Shown here piece after piece: positions 10,005 to 18,684 of a DNA stretch of 64,000 nucleotides. Each line of letters starts with the position of its first letter. Positions within the stretch are counted from its first letter, which is position 1. Source of the DNA: Solirubrobacter ginsenosidimutans (GTDB lineage: Bacteria > Actinomycetota > Thermoleophilia > Solirubrobacterales > Solirubrobacteraceae); NCBI RefSeq assembly GCF_027587205.1, contig NZ_JAPDOD010000035.1:38378-102377 (forward strand), given 5' to 3'. Below the pieces are notes generated by a model. It made no database searches, was not told the origin of the DNA, and was given only the letters and a program-made list of their open reading frames with translations. The position numbers and the translations under genes are program-made.

Positions 10005-10998
10005 GCGGCTGCTCGCCATCGAGACGTCCTGCGACGAGACGGCAGCCGCGGTCGTGCGCCGCGACGGCACGGTCGAGTCCTCGATCATCCACAGCCAGAT
10101 CGATATGCACGCCGAGTGGGGTGGGGTCGTCCCCGAGCTCGCGAGCCGCGAACACGCGCTGTGGATCGTCGGCGTCATCGACCACGCGCTCTCGACCGCG
10201 GGCGTGACCGCGGCCGACCTCTCCGCGCTCGCCGTGACCGTCGGGCCGGGGCTTCCCGGCTCACTGGCCGTGGGCGTGTCGGCCGCCACGTCGCTCGGGC
10301 TCGGCTGGAATCTGCCGGTCGTGGCCGTCAACCACCTCGAAGGCCATCTCTTCTCCGCCGAACTGGGCGAGAAGCCGGTCGAGTACCCGGCCGTGATCCT
10401 GCTCGTCTCGGGCGGGCACTGCATGCTCGTCCACGCGCCCGAGCGCGGGGAGTACCGCCTACTCGGCCAGACGCGCGACGACTCCGTCGGCGAGGCCTAC
10501 GACAAGATCGCCCGCGAGCTCGGGCTCGGCTACCCGGGCGGGCCCGTGCTCGACCGCCTCGCGGCCAAGGGCGATGACCGCTATGCCTTCCCGCGCCCGC
10601 TGGCCGCGCAGGGCTACGACTTCTCGTTCTCGGGGTTGAAGACCGCGGTGCGCCGTCGCGTGGAGGCCGGCGCCTTCGACCTCGAGGACCTCGCCGCCTC
10701 CTTCGCCGCCGCCTGCTGCGACGTGCTGCTGATCAAGCTGCTGCGCGCCATCGAGGAGTGCGGCCCGAAGAGCGCGGTGGTCGTCGGCGGCGTCGCCGCC
10801 AGCCCGATCCTGCGCAACCGGCTGCAGGCCGAGATCCCGCCGCTTGGCGTCGAGCTGATGCTCGCCCCGCTGAAGTACGCCACCGACAACGCCGCCATGA
10901 TCGGCGCCGCTGCCTGGTGGCACCTCGAGCGCGGCGACGCCGCCGGCCCCGCCCTGGGCATCCACCCGCGCCTCGCGCTACTGTCCGCCGGCGGATGA
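9991..10998 (+). CDS. tsaD: tRNA N6-adenosine threonylcarbamoyltransferase, catalytic subunit
   Basis: 335 aa, GTG start. ASKHA fold with the N-terminal LAIETSCDETAAAVV phosphate loop, metal-binding H115 and H119 (NHLEGHL), and the conserved SFSGLKTAV segment. Transfers the threonylcarbamoyl group to A37 of ANN-decoding tRNAs together with TsaB and TsaE. Overlaps tsaC by 14 bp and tsaE by 4 bp, so the proteins are probably made in a fixed ratio. Confidence 0.97.
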   Translation: MSAPERLLAIETSCDETAAAVVRRDGTVESSIIHSQIDMHAEWGGVVPELASREHALWIVGVIDHALSTAGVTAADLSALAVTVGPGLPGSLAVGVSAATSLGLGWNLPVVAVNHLEGHLFSAELGEKPVEYPAVILLVSGGHCMLVHAPERGEYRLLGQTRDDSVGEAYDKIARELGLGYPGGPVLDRLAAKGDDRYAFPRPLAAQGYDFSFSGLKTAVRRRVEAGAFDLEDLAASFAAACCDVLLIKLLRAIEECGPKSAVVVGGVAASPILRNRLQAEIPPLGVELMLAPLKYATDNAAMIGAAAWWHLERGDAAGPALGIHPRLALLSAGG

Positions 10999-11489
10999 GC
11001 ATGGAGCAGTTGCAACAAGCGGTGATCACCACCGCCGGCGCCGAGGAGACGGACGCTTTCGCCGCCGCCGTCGGGCAGCTCACCGAGTCGGGCGACGTGA
11101 TCCTGCTCAACGGCGGGATCGGCTCCGGCAAGACCGTGTTCGCCAAGGCGATCGCGCGGGCCATCGGCGTCCAGCAGGTGGTCACGAGCCCGTCGTTCGT
11201 CGTCCATGCCGCCTACGACGACGGCCGCCTGCCGTTCAACCACTTCGATCTCTACCGCCTCGATGCGCGCTACGAGGCCGACGAGCTGCTGATCGGCGAG
11301 TACGCCGACGGCGCCGTGACCGTCATCGAGTGGGCTGACCGCTTCGACGTCGTCGACCCGCCGTATCTCCGGATCGAATTCGAGCTCGGCGACGGCGACG
11401 ACGACCGCCGCTTGACGCTCACTTACGCCGGCGCGGAGTGGGAACGCCGGTGGCTGCGCCTGCAGCAACTGGTCAGCGCGGCCCGGTGA
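10995..11489 (+). CDS. tsaE: tRNA threonylcarbamoyladenosine biosynthesis ATPase
   Basis: 164 aa from the ATG at 10995 overlapping the tsaD stop; a second ATG at 11001 is possible. Walker A motif GGIGSGKT at 40-47, followed by TSPSFVV and the FNHFDLYRL segment typical of TsaE/YjeE. ATPase that resets the TsaB-TsaD complex. The C-terminal GTGA overlap with tsaB is 4 bp. Confidence 0.95.
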   Translation: MSMEQLQQAVITTAGAEETDAFAAAVGQLTESGDVILLNGGIGSGKTVFAKAIARAIGVQQVVTSPSFVVHAAYDDGRLPFNHFDLYRLDARYEADELLIGEYADGAVTVIEWADRFDVVDPPYLRIEFELGDGDDDRRLTLTYAGAEWERRWLRLQQLVSAAR

Positions 11490-12148
11490 CCCCGGTCCTA
11501 CCCGCACTCGCGGTCGACGCGTCGACCCGCTTGCTCAGCTGCGCCCTCCACACCGCCGAGGGCACTATCGAGAGGCAGGCCCGCGCGAACGCCGTCGAAG
11601 CGCTGGCGCCGATGACGGATCGGCTGCTGGAGGCGTTGGACCTCAAGCCCTCCGACCTCGGCCTGATCGTCGTCGGCATCGGCCCGGGCTCGTTCATCGG
11701 CACCCGCAGCGCGGTCACCTTCGCCAACGTCCTCTCCTACGCCGGCCAGACGCCGATGGCGACCGTGTCCGGCCTGGACTCGATCGCCGCCGAGGTCGCC
11801 GCCGACGAGGATCGTCTCGTCGTCGCGATCGAGGCCGGCCGTGGCCGCGTCTACGCCGCCGACTACGTCAGCACCGCCGGAGTGCTGGCCCGAGGCGGGG
11901 CACCGCGCACGCTCGAAAACCAGGAGTTGCGCGCATTCATCGCCGGCCTTTCCGGCCCGGTCCGCCTCTACGGACAGGGCTTCACCGCGTTCGACGCGCT
12001 CGAAGGCACGGTCCTGGCTCGTCACTCGGGCGTGTTCCCGACCGCCGGCGCGCACCTGCGCCTGCAGACGACGCACCCGGAGCTCCTCGAGCCGTGCGGC
12101 ATTGGCGCCGCGGTCGCTCAGTACTCCAGCCGCGATAGCGCGCCGTAA
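11486..12148 (+). CDS. tsaB: tRNA threonylcarbamoyladenosine biosynthesis protein TsaB
   Basis: 220 aa from the GTG at 11486, chosen because it overlaps the tsaE stop and puts the ALAVDASTR strand near the N-terminus. The GIGPGSFIGTRSAVTFA motif is diagnostic of TsaB. It is the non-catalytic ASKHA partner of TsaD. A rimI gene, often found between tsaB and tsaD, is absent here. It is the last clear t6A gene; the next gene starts 23 bp later. Confidence 0.94.
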   Translation: MTPVLPALAVDASTRLLSCALHTAEGTIERQARANAVEALAPMTDRLLEALDLKPSDLGLIVVGIGPGSFIGTRSAVTFANVLSYAGQTPMATVSGLDSIAAEVAADEDRLVVAIEAGRGRVYAADYVSTAGVLARGGAPRTLENQELRAFIAGLSGPVRLYGQGFTAFDALEGTVLARHSGVFPTAGAHLRLQTTHPELLEPCGIGAAVAQYSSRDSAP

Positions 12149-12171
12149 CTCCAAACCGTAGAGTCCGCCAG

Positions 12172-13473
12172 GTGGACTGGCTCGATTTCGGATTTCGCAG
12201 CAATCCGTACGACTCGTCGGAGCTCCCTGCGAGCGAGGTCGGCCACAAGTTGCTCGTCGGTCGCGACGCACAGTTGCGGCAGTTGAAGGAGCAACTGAAG
12301 TCAAGCGCGAACGTCGTGGCAGTCGAAGGCGCCTACGGCGTCGGGAAATCGAGTCTGATCGCGGTCGCCCAGCACGCGCTCGAAGAGGAGTTCCCGATGG
12401 GGCGAGGACAGCAGCTGTTCCTGTCCGCGTCCAAACCCTTCCAGCTGCAGACGGACACCGGACCGACGGCGTTCAGGCACGAAGTGCTCTATTCCGTGGC
12501 GAACGCCTTGACCACGCACCGCGAGCGACTCCGGGAAGCCGGCCTCGCGAACTCCGGCATCGAGACGATCGGCCGCTGGCTGACGGCTCCCGAGGTCCGC
12601 GGCAAGGGCGGCGGGCTCACGACTCCGTTCGGCGGAGGCACCTTCAACATGACATCAGGTCCCAATACGAGTGACGGCTTCAAGCAGGAGGGCTTTCCCG
12701 AGCGTGTCGAGGCGTGCCTGCGCGAGTGCTTCCCGAGTCGTCAGCAGGGCGGTGTCATCTGCGTCATCGACAATCTCGAGGTGCTCGACCTGTCCTCGAC
12801 GCGGACGCTGCTCGAACAGATTCGCGATCCGCTGCTGAGGAAGGCCGGACTGTGCTGGGTGCTCTGCGGCGCTCCCAGAACGGTCCGCGACGCGGCGTCG
12901 TCGCAGCGGCTGCACGGCATCGTCCGCACGCCGATCGAGATCGGTCCGATCGAGGCACCGTTCGTCGGCGAGGTCGTCGGACGTCGCCTGGAGGTCTACG
13001 CGCAGGAGGATTCGAACTACACGCCGGTGGAGCCGGACGGGTTCCTCCGTCTCTATGGCGCGGTCAATCGCCATCTGCGCGAGGCGCTCGTCGCCTGCGA
13101 GCGATACAGCGAGTGGCTGGACGCTCGCGAGGACTGGCCTGAGTCCCCGGCGGACAAGAGCCAGTTGCTGCGGAAGTGGCTCGCGCTCGAGGCCGACAAC
13201 CATCTCAGCGCCACGCGAGACCCGGGGGATCGTGCGTGGAGGCTGTTCGATGAACTGGCGCAGGAGCCCGACGGCATCGCTTCCTCGAGCGACTTTCGCG
13301 CGCTGGGCTTCAAGTCACCCGACGCCATGCTCAAAGAGATGCAGGAGCTCCAGATGGCCAACCTCGCCGGCCCGGCGATGGGGGAGGACCCCAGCCGAGA
13401 CGAGACCATCGAGATGACGCCGCAAGGCCGGATGGTCCGGATCGCCCGGCTCGGCATCGAGAAGGTCTTCTGA
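12172..13473 (+). CDS. Orc1/AAA-like P-loop ATPase paired with YrdC-like gene
   Basis: 433 aa, GTG start; TAGAGT at 12159-12164 lies 7 nt upstream as a possible -10 box. The start WLDFGFRSNPYDSSELPA leads into a nucleotide-binding domain with Walker A GAYGVGKSS (G53-K59-S60), Walker B VICVIDNLE (D200, E203) and a sensor-like strand CWVLCGAP (229-236). The region after about 245 is helical, and residues 345-433 look like a winged-helix-type end (WRLFDELAQ, DFRALGFKSPDAMLKEMQELQMANL). This layout matches Orc1/Cdc6- or STAND-type ATPases used as switches in signalling or defence. Its stop overlaps the next ATG by one base. Base composition looks slightly lower in GC than the tsa genes. Function unknown. 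Confidence 0.72.
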   Translation: MDWLDFGFRSNPYDSSELPASEVGHKLLVGRDAQLRQLKEQLKSSANVVAVEGAYGVGKSSLIAVAQHALEEEFPMGRGQQLFLSASKPFQLQTDTGPTAFRHEVLYSVANALTTHRERLREAGLANSGIETIGRWLTAPEVRGKGGGLTTPFGGGTFNMTSGPNTSDGFKQEGFPERVEACLRECFPSRQQGGVICVIDNLEVLDLSSTRTLLEQIRDPLLRKAGLCWVLCGAPRTVRDAASSQRLHGIVRTPIEIGPIEAPFVGEVVGRRLEVYAQEDSNYTPVEPDGFLRLYGAVNRHLREALVACERYSEWLDAREDWPESPADKSQLLRKWLALEADNHLSATRDPGDRAWRLFDELAQEPDGIASSSDFRALGFKSPDAMLKEMQELQMANLAGPAMGEDPSRDETIEMTPQGRMVRIARLGIEKVF

Positions 13474-14246
13474 TGGCGATCGAACCGATCATCGAGGTCG
13501 AACGTGGCGCACGACTCGGGCGCGAGCAGCTCAAAGTCGTCAAGAAGGCGCTGGCGGGCGCCAACGGATTGTGCATCCTGCCGTCGGACACGGCCTATTC
13601 ACTCGCCTGCTGCCCGACTGAGAATCACGTCACCGACGACATCGATCGCATCCTCGATCGGAAGAACCTCGAGATGTCGCTCGCCGTCGGGTCGCTCCAG
13701 ATGGCGAGGGCGGTCGCGGAGATCAGCCCTCGCGGAGGGCATTTCATGGAGGCGTTCGTCCCGGGCCCGCTGACGTTCGTGGCGCCGATCAGAAAGCCAC
13801 GCCTGCCGGCGCTCGCCGGACGCGATCGCGTGGCGCTCGGGCCGGTCATGCTCAGCCACAAGTTGCGAGGACGCAGACGGCTCGGGATCCGGCTCACCGA
13901 GAGCGTCATCGAGACCCAGACGTCGGAGGCGCTGGACTTTCCGGTCACGACCTGTGCGATCCGCGCTGCCGACGGCACGCCCCTGACGGAGTTCGACGCA
14001 TCGTGTCGGCGCGTCGCCGAAGGCGCCGCGCAGGTCGGCTACGAACGGCCGATCGTGGCCGTCCGGAGTGAGATTCCCCCCACGCGAGGCCACAGCACGG
14101 TGGTCGTCGAATGCACGTTCGAGGACCTGCCGGCGCTGTGGGTCAAACGCGTGGGCGCCATCAGCTTCGACGAGATCGAGGAGGTCGGTCTCCGTCTGGC
14201 TTACCACCGGGTCTTCCGGCCCGACGAGCCGCCCGAGGGCGGCTGA
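13473..14246 (+). CDS. Divergent YrdC/Sua5-fold protein with altered active site
   Basis: 257 aa, translationally coupled to the ATPase upstream. By eye it aligns with the local TsaC: PSDTAYSLA (37-45) against PTDTVYGLA, and VPGPLTFV (96-103) against WPGPLTIA. The catalytic signatures differ: the KxR position reads D62-R-K64 and the SxN position reads T160-C-A162. It also has about 70 extra C-terminal residues (HSTVVVECTFEDLPALWVKR onward) that TsaC lacks. The YrdC fold is therefore supported, but threonylcarbamoyl-AMP synthesis is doubtful; it may bind or make another acyl-adenylate or act on nucleotides or RNA. Its partner is the ATPase. It is not a duplicate tsaC in the ordinary sense. Confidence 0.7.
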   Translation: MAIEPIIEVERGARLGREQLKVVKKALAGANGLCILPSDTAYSLACCPTENHVTDDIDRILDRKNLEMSLAVGSLQMARAVAEISPRGGHFMEAFVPGPLTFVAPIRKPRLPALAGRDRVALGPVMLSHKLRGRRRLGIRLTESVIETQTSEALDFPVTTCAIRAADGTPLTEFDASCRRVAEGAAQVGYERPIVAVRSEIPPTRGHSTVVVECTFEDLPALWVKRVGAISFDEIEEVGLRLAYHRVFRPDEPPEGG

Positions 14247-14343
14247 CACCACGGCGATACTGGCGCGAGGCGCTCGCTCTGTGACAAGCCGGAACCTCTG
14301 ACGCCTCACAGACGTAGAGGAGATGTCAGAGAGAGGAGCGGCG

Positions 14344-15357
14344 ATGCGACGTTCATGGGTGATCGCGGTGTGTGCGGCGGGGCTGGTGGCCCCGGGGAGC
14401 GCTCTCGCCGCCGGTGGGCCGGTCCCGCCGGTCCAGGGCGGCCAGGGGATCAGCACGACCGGATCCCCGGTGAGCTACGTCGCCGTCGCCGCGGGCGGCA
14501 ACACGCGCATCGAGCGGCGAGAGGGCGGCACGGTCCAGCGTGGTCGCGTGCTCGACGGCCACTACGGCGTGCCGGGCGCCGCCTACGACGGCTCGACGAC
14601 CGGGCTCTCCGCGGACGGCCGGACGCTCGTGCTCGCCCGGATCACGCGCACCTACCCGCCGAAGTCCACCCGCCTGCTCGTGCTCGACACGCAGACCCTC
14701 GCCGTGCGCAACCGCATCAACCTGCCCGGCTTCCTCGCCGTCGACGCGATCTCCCCCGGCGGCGCGACGCTCTACGTCCTGCGCTACCGAAACGCGAACC
14801 TCGTGCACTACGACGTCCTCGCCCTCGACGTCCCGTCCGGCCAACTCCGAGGCAAGCCGATCATGGACCCGCGCGAGCCCGACGAGAAGATGGGCGGCAT
14901 CCCGCTGGCGCGGACGATGAGCGCCGACGGCCGCTGGGCCTACACGCTCTACACCGGCGAAGAGAACTTCGTCCACGCGCTGGACACCGAGACGGCCCAG
15001 GCGCGCTGCATCGACCTCCCGGCCGGCGATTTCTCCAGCGCGGGGCTGCGGCTGGACGGCAACCGGCTGCACGTCGGCGCCGCGGCGACGATCGACCTGC
15101 AGACGTTCGCGCTCGCGACGGCCCCCGGCGTCGCCACCCCGACCCCCACACCCACGCCGCGGGCCACTCCCACACCCGCTCCCGCCAAGGACGACGGGGG
15201 CGTCACCTGGCCGGCGATCGCGCTCGGCGTGGCCGTCCTCGGCGGCCTGGGACTGCTCGCCCGCCGGCTGCGCGCCCACCCCGCCGCGGAGCCGCTCGAG
15301 GTCGAGATCTCACACCACGTGGATGCCGACCGAACCCGCGAGAAGGCGACCCACTGA
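14344..15357 (+). CDS. Exported repeat protein with C-terminal membrane anchor
   Basis: 337 aa from the ATG at 14344, preceded by GAGAGGAG as a good ribosome binding site. Signal peptide with SALAAGG cleavage region (about 1-20), then a beta-rich body with repeated motifs such as [12 protein letters not shown] and [12 protein letters not shown] that look like YVTN/WD-type propeller blades. A Pro/Thr linker (about 262-280) precedes a membrane helix (about 287-305, [17 protein letters not shown]), then RRLRAHP and a short acidic tail. The protein is thus probably displayed outside the cell and anchored at its C-terminus. Function unknown. Confidence 0.72.
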   Translation: MRRSWVIAVCAAGLVAPGSALAAGGPVPPVQGGQGISTTGSPVSYVAVAAGGNTRIERREGGTVQRGRVLDGHYGVPGAAYDGSTTGLSADGRTLVLARITRTYPPKSTRLLVLDTQTLAVRNRINLPGFLAVDAISPGGATLYVLRYRNANLVHYDVLALDVPSGQLRGKPIMDPREPDEKMGGIPLARTMSADGRWAYTLYTGEENFVHALDTETAQARCIDLPAGDFSSAGLRLDGNRLHVGAAATIDLQTFALATAPGVATPTPTPTPRATPTPAPAKDDGGVTWPAIALGVAVLGGLGLLARRLRAHPAAEPLEVEISHHVDADRTREKATH

Positions 15358-15376
15358 TTCGCTACCGTCAGGTGTT

Positions 15377-16660
15377 ATGACCGCCCTGCAGCCCGACTAC
15401 TTCGACCGTCCCCTTGCCGAGGTCGACCCCGAGGTGGCCGAGGCCATCGGCCACGAGGTCGAGCGCCAGCAGCGCACCCTGGAGATGATCGCTTCAGAGA
15501 ACTTCGTGCCGCAGGCCGTGCTCGAGTGTCAGGGCTCCGTACTGACCAACAAGTACGCCGAGGGCTACCCGGGCAAGCGCTACTACGGCGGCTGCGAGTT
15601 CGTCGACGTCATCGAGCAGCTGGCGATCGACCGCGCGAAGTCGCTCTTCGGCGCCGAGCACGCCAACGTCCAGCCGCACGCGGGCGCGCAGGCCAACACG
15701 GCGGTCTACCACGCGCTGCTTCAGCCGGGCGACCGGATCATGGGGCTCAGCCTCCCGCACGGCGGCCACCTCAGCCACGGCATGAAGATCAACGTCTCCG
15801 GCCGGCTGTACGACATCGTCCCGTACGAGGTCAGCCCTGAGGACCACCGGATCGACATGGACGAGGTCGAGCGCCTGGCCAAGGAGCATCGCCCCAAGCT
15901 CCTGCTCGCCGGCTGGTCGGCCTACCCGCGCGTCCTGGACTTCCCGCGCTTCCGCGAGATCGCCGACGAGGTCGGCGCGCTGCTGATGGTCGACATGGCC
16001 CACTTCGCCGGCCTCGTCGCCGCGGGCGTGCACCCGAGCCCGGTCCCGTACGCCGACGTCGTCACGAGCACCGTCCACAAGACGCTCGGCGGCCCGCGCT
16101 CCGGCGTGATCCTCTGCCGCGAGGAGTACGCGAAGAAGATCAACTCCGCGGTCTTCCCGGGTCAGCAGGGCGGCCCGCTCGAGCACGCGATCGCCGCCAA
16201 GGCCGTCGCGTTCAAGATCGCTGCCTCGGAACTGTTCAAGGAGCGCCAGGAGCGCACCGTCGCCGGCGCCCAGGCGCTGGCGGAGGAACTGCTCCCCGCC
16301 GGTGTCAACGTGCTGACCGGTGGCACCGACGTTCACCTGGTCCTCGTCGACCTCCGCGACTCCGAGCTCGACGGCCAGCAGGCCGAGGATCGCCTGCACT
16401 CGATCGGCATCACGGTCAACCGCAACGCGGTGCCGTTCGACCCGCGCCCGCCGATGGTGACCAGCGGCCTGCGCGTCGGCACGCCCGCGCTGGCGACCCG
16501 CGGGCTCCAGAACGACGACTTCCACGAGGTCGGCAAGATCATCGCCCGCGCGCTGCAGCCGGACTTCGAGGGCGCGCGCACCGAGCTCGCCGACCGCGTG
16601 ACGGCGATCGTCGATCGCTTCCCGCTCTACGCGCATCTGGGCACCCCCGCCACGGTGTAG
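15377..16660 (+). CDS. glyA: Serine hydroxymethyltransferase
   Basis: 427 aa from the ATG at 15377; the frame is open upstream but this start fits the family. PLP lysine is K235 in [22 protein letters not shown] (38-45), [15 protein letters not shown] and the [10 protein letters not shown] segment are all diagnostic. Converts serine and tetrahydrofolate to glycine and methylene-THF. TACCGT at 15363-15368 is 8 nt before the ATG with no Shine-Dalgarno, so the message may be leaderless. Confidence 0.97.
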   Translation: MTALQPDYFDRPLAEVDPEVAEAIGHEVERQQRTLEMIASENFVPQAVLECQGSVLTNKYAEGYPGKRYYGGCEFVDVIEQLAIDRAKSLFGAEHANVQPHAGAQANTAVYHALLQPGDRIMGLSLPHGGHLSHGMKINVSGRLYDIVPYEVSPEDHRIDMDEVERLAKEHRPKLLLAGWSAYPRVLDFPRFREIADEVGALLMVDMAHFAGLVAAGVHPSPVPYADVVTSTVHKTLGGPRSGVILCREEYAKKINSAVFPGQQGGPLEHAIAAKAVAFKIAASELFKERQERTVAGAQALAEELLPAGVNVLTGGTDVHLVLVDLRDSELDGQQAEDRLHSIGITVNRNAVPFDPRPPMVTSGLRVGTPALATRGLQNDDFHEVGKIIARALQPDFEGARTELADRVTAIVDRFPLYAHLGTPATV

Positions 16661-16676
16661 AGATACGCTCACGGCG

Positions 16677-18623
16677 TTGGCCGTGAGCGGAAGCGAAGAT
16701 CACGAGCGCAGGGCCCTGTCGCGGCTGACGCTGCTGGCCCGGGTCGGGGAGATCCTCGGGTCGGGCCTGCACCGGCAGGACACGCTGCACCACGTCGCGG
16801 AACTGCTGGCGCCCGGCCTGGCGACCTGGTGCATCTTCGACGTCGCCGACCTGGAGGGCGTGCTCACCCACCGCGTGAGCGTCCCCGCGGACGCGCCGCT
16901 GCGCGCCGACGCGCCGCACGGGCCCGCGATCGTCATGCGCACCGGCGAGCCCGAGCTGGTCACCGACGCCGAGCGCTTCGGGCTGCGCTCGATGCTGTGC
17001 GTGCCCCTCATCAGCGGCGAGCACATCCTCGGCGCGCTCACGCTGCTGTCCGTCGAGCAGCGCTACACGGCGTTCGAGCTCGAGCTCGCGGGGGAGATCG
17101 CGCGCCGGACCGCGGCGGCCATCCAGGTGCAGCGCTCGGCCGAGCGCTACCGGATGCTGTTCGAGGCCAGCCCGATGCCGATGTGGGTCTACGACGCCGA
17201 CACGCTCGCGTTCGTGGCCGTCAACGACGCCGCGATCCGCCACTACGGCTACTCGAGAGACGAGTTCCTGCGCATGCGGATCACGAACATCCGCCCGCAG
17301 GAGGACGTCCCGGCGATGCTCGAGGACGTCAAGGCCCGTGGCGGGCCCGGCTCGCCGAACGCGAAGGTCTGGCGCCACGTGCGCAAGGACGGCTCGCTGA
17401 TCTCGGTCGAGGTGACCGCCGGCCGGATCACGTTCGAAGGGCGCAAGGCCGCGCTCGTGCTCGCCCACGACGTCACCGAGCGCCTGCGGCTCGAGGCGCG
17501 GCTGGCCGACGCGGAGAAGATGGAGGCGATCGGGCGCCTCGCCGGCGGCGTCGCCCACGACTTCAACAACCTGCTGACCGTGATCGCGGGCTACGCCGAG
17601 ATCCTCGAGCATCGCGACGGGGGTGAGGAGGCCGCGGAGATCTCCCGCGCCGCCGCCCAAGCCGCCGCGCTCACGCACCAGCTGCTCGCCTTCAGCCGCC
17701 GGCAGGTGCTGCACCCGCGCGTCATCGACCTCAACGGGATCGTCGCCGGGATGGAGTCGATGCTGCACCGGATCATCGGCGACGACGTCAGCGTCGGCAT
17801 CCGGCTGGCCCCCGACCTCAAGCCGGTCGAGGCCGATCGCGCGCAGATCGAGCGCGTGATCCTCAACCTCGCCGCCAACGCCCGCGACGCGATGCCCGAC
17901 GGCGGCGTCCTGACGATCGAGACCGCCAACGTCGACATCGACGAGGCGCAGGTCATCACCCACGGCGACGGCTCGCAGGGCCCACACGTCCTGCTCGCGG
18001 TCTCCGACACCGGCGAGGGGATGGACGAGGACGTCGCCAAGCACCTGTTCGAGCCGTTCTTCACCACCAAGGAGCCCGGCGCCGGCACGGGCCTGGGGCT
18101 GGCGACCGTCTTCGGCGTGGTCAAGCAAAGCGGCGGCGGCATCTACGTCTACAGCGAGCCCGGCCGCGGCAGCACCTTCAAGATCTACCTCCCGGCGGCG
18201 ACCGCGGTGCCCGAGCCGGTCGCGCCCAGCGCCGACCGCGACGCGGGCCGGGGCTCGGAGACGATCATGGTCGTCGAGGACGACGACGGCGTGCGCGAGC
18301 TGGTTCGCCTGATGCTCGAGGCCAACGGCTACGAGGTGCTGACCGTCGGCAGTGCCGCCGAGGCCGAGCACCTGTGCAACTCACGCGCGATCGATCTGCT
18401 GCTGACCGACGTCGTGATGCCGGAGGTGAGCGGCAGCGCCCTCGCCAAGCGCCTCGCCGCGCTCGCGCCCGATATGCGCATCCTCTTCATGTCCGGCTAC
18501 TCGGACGAGGCCGTGGTCCGCCACGGCGAGCTGAGCGAAGCCGCCGCGTTCCTCGAGAAGCCGTTCACCGAGCGCGCGCTCGCGCACAAGGTGCGCGAGG
18601 TCCTCGACCGCGACGGCTCGTAG
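16677..18623 (+). CDS. Hybrid sensor histidine kinase (GAF-PAS-HisKA-HATPase-REC)
   Basis: 648 aa if TTG at 16677 is used; the GTG at 16683 is an equally likely start. Domains in order: GAF-like (about 15-150), PAS (about 155-270; YRMLFEASPMPMWVYD), HisKA with H294 (GGVAHDFNNLL), HATPase with NLAANARDAM, DTGEGMD and GTGLGLATVFG (about 390-510), and a C-terminal receiver (about 525-645) with phospho-acceptor D578 (LLLTDVVMPE) and a KPF motif. No membrane segment, so a cytoplasmic sensor. AHDFNNLL-type kinases often phosphorylate their own receiver. No separate output regulator is adjacent. Confidence 0.93.
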   Translation: MAVSGSEDHERRALSRLTLLARVGEILGSGLHRQDTLHHVAELLAPGLATWCIFDVADLEGVLTHRVSVPADAPLRADAPHGPAIVMRTGEPELVTDAERFGLRSMLCVPLISGEHILGALTLLSVEQRYTAFELELAGEIARRTAAAIQVQRSAERYRMLFEASPMPMWVYDADTLAFVAVNDAAIRHYGYSRDEFLRMRITNIRPQEDVPAMLEDVKARGGPGSPNAKVWRHVRKDGSLISVEVTAGRITFEGRKAALVLAHDVTERLRLEARLADAEKMEAIGRLAGGVAHDFNNLLTVIAGYAEILEHRDGGEEAAEISRAAAQAAALTHQLLAFSRRQVLHPRVIDLNGIVAGMESMLHRIIGDDVSVGIRLAPDLKPVEADRAQIERVILNLAANARDAMPDGGVLTIETANVDIDEAQVITHGDGSQGPHVLLAVSDTGEGMDEDVAKHLFEPFFTTKEPGAGTGLGLATVFGVVKQSGGGIYVYSEPGRGSTFKIYLPAATAVPEPVAPSADRDAGRGSETIMVVEDDDGVRELVRLMLEANGYEVLTVGSAAEAEHLCNSRAIDLLLTDVVMPEVSGSALAKRLAALAPDMRILFMSGYSDEAVVRHGELSEAAAFLEKPFTERALAHKVREVLDRDGS

Positions 18624-18684
18624 CGCCGCCAACACCTCTTGACGTCGAGTTGTCGGCTCGTCCTGCGATCCTGTCCGGCCAGTC

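Noticed and set aside
16539..18371. 610-codon minus-strand ORF opposite the sensor kinase
   Set aside because: No family motif; the kinase on the + strand has complete domains.
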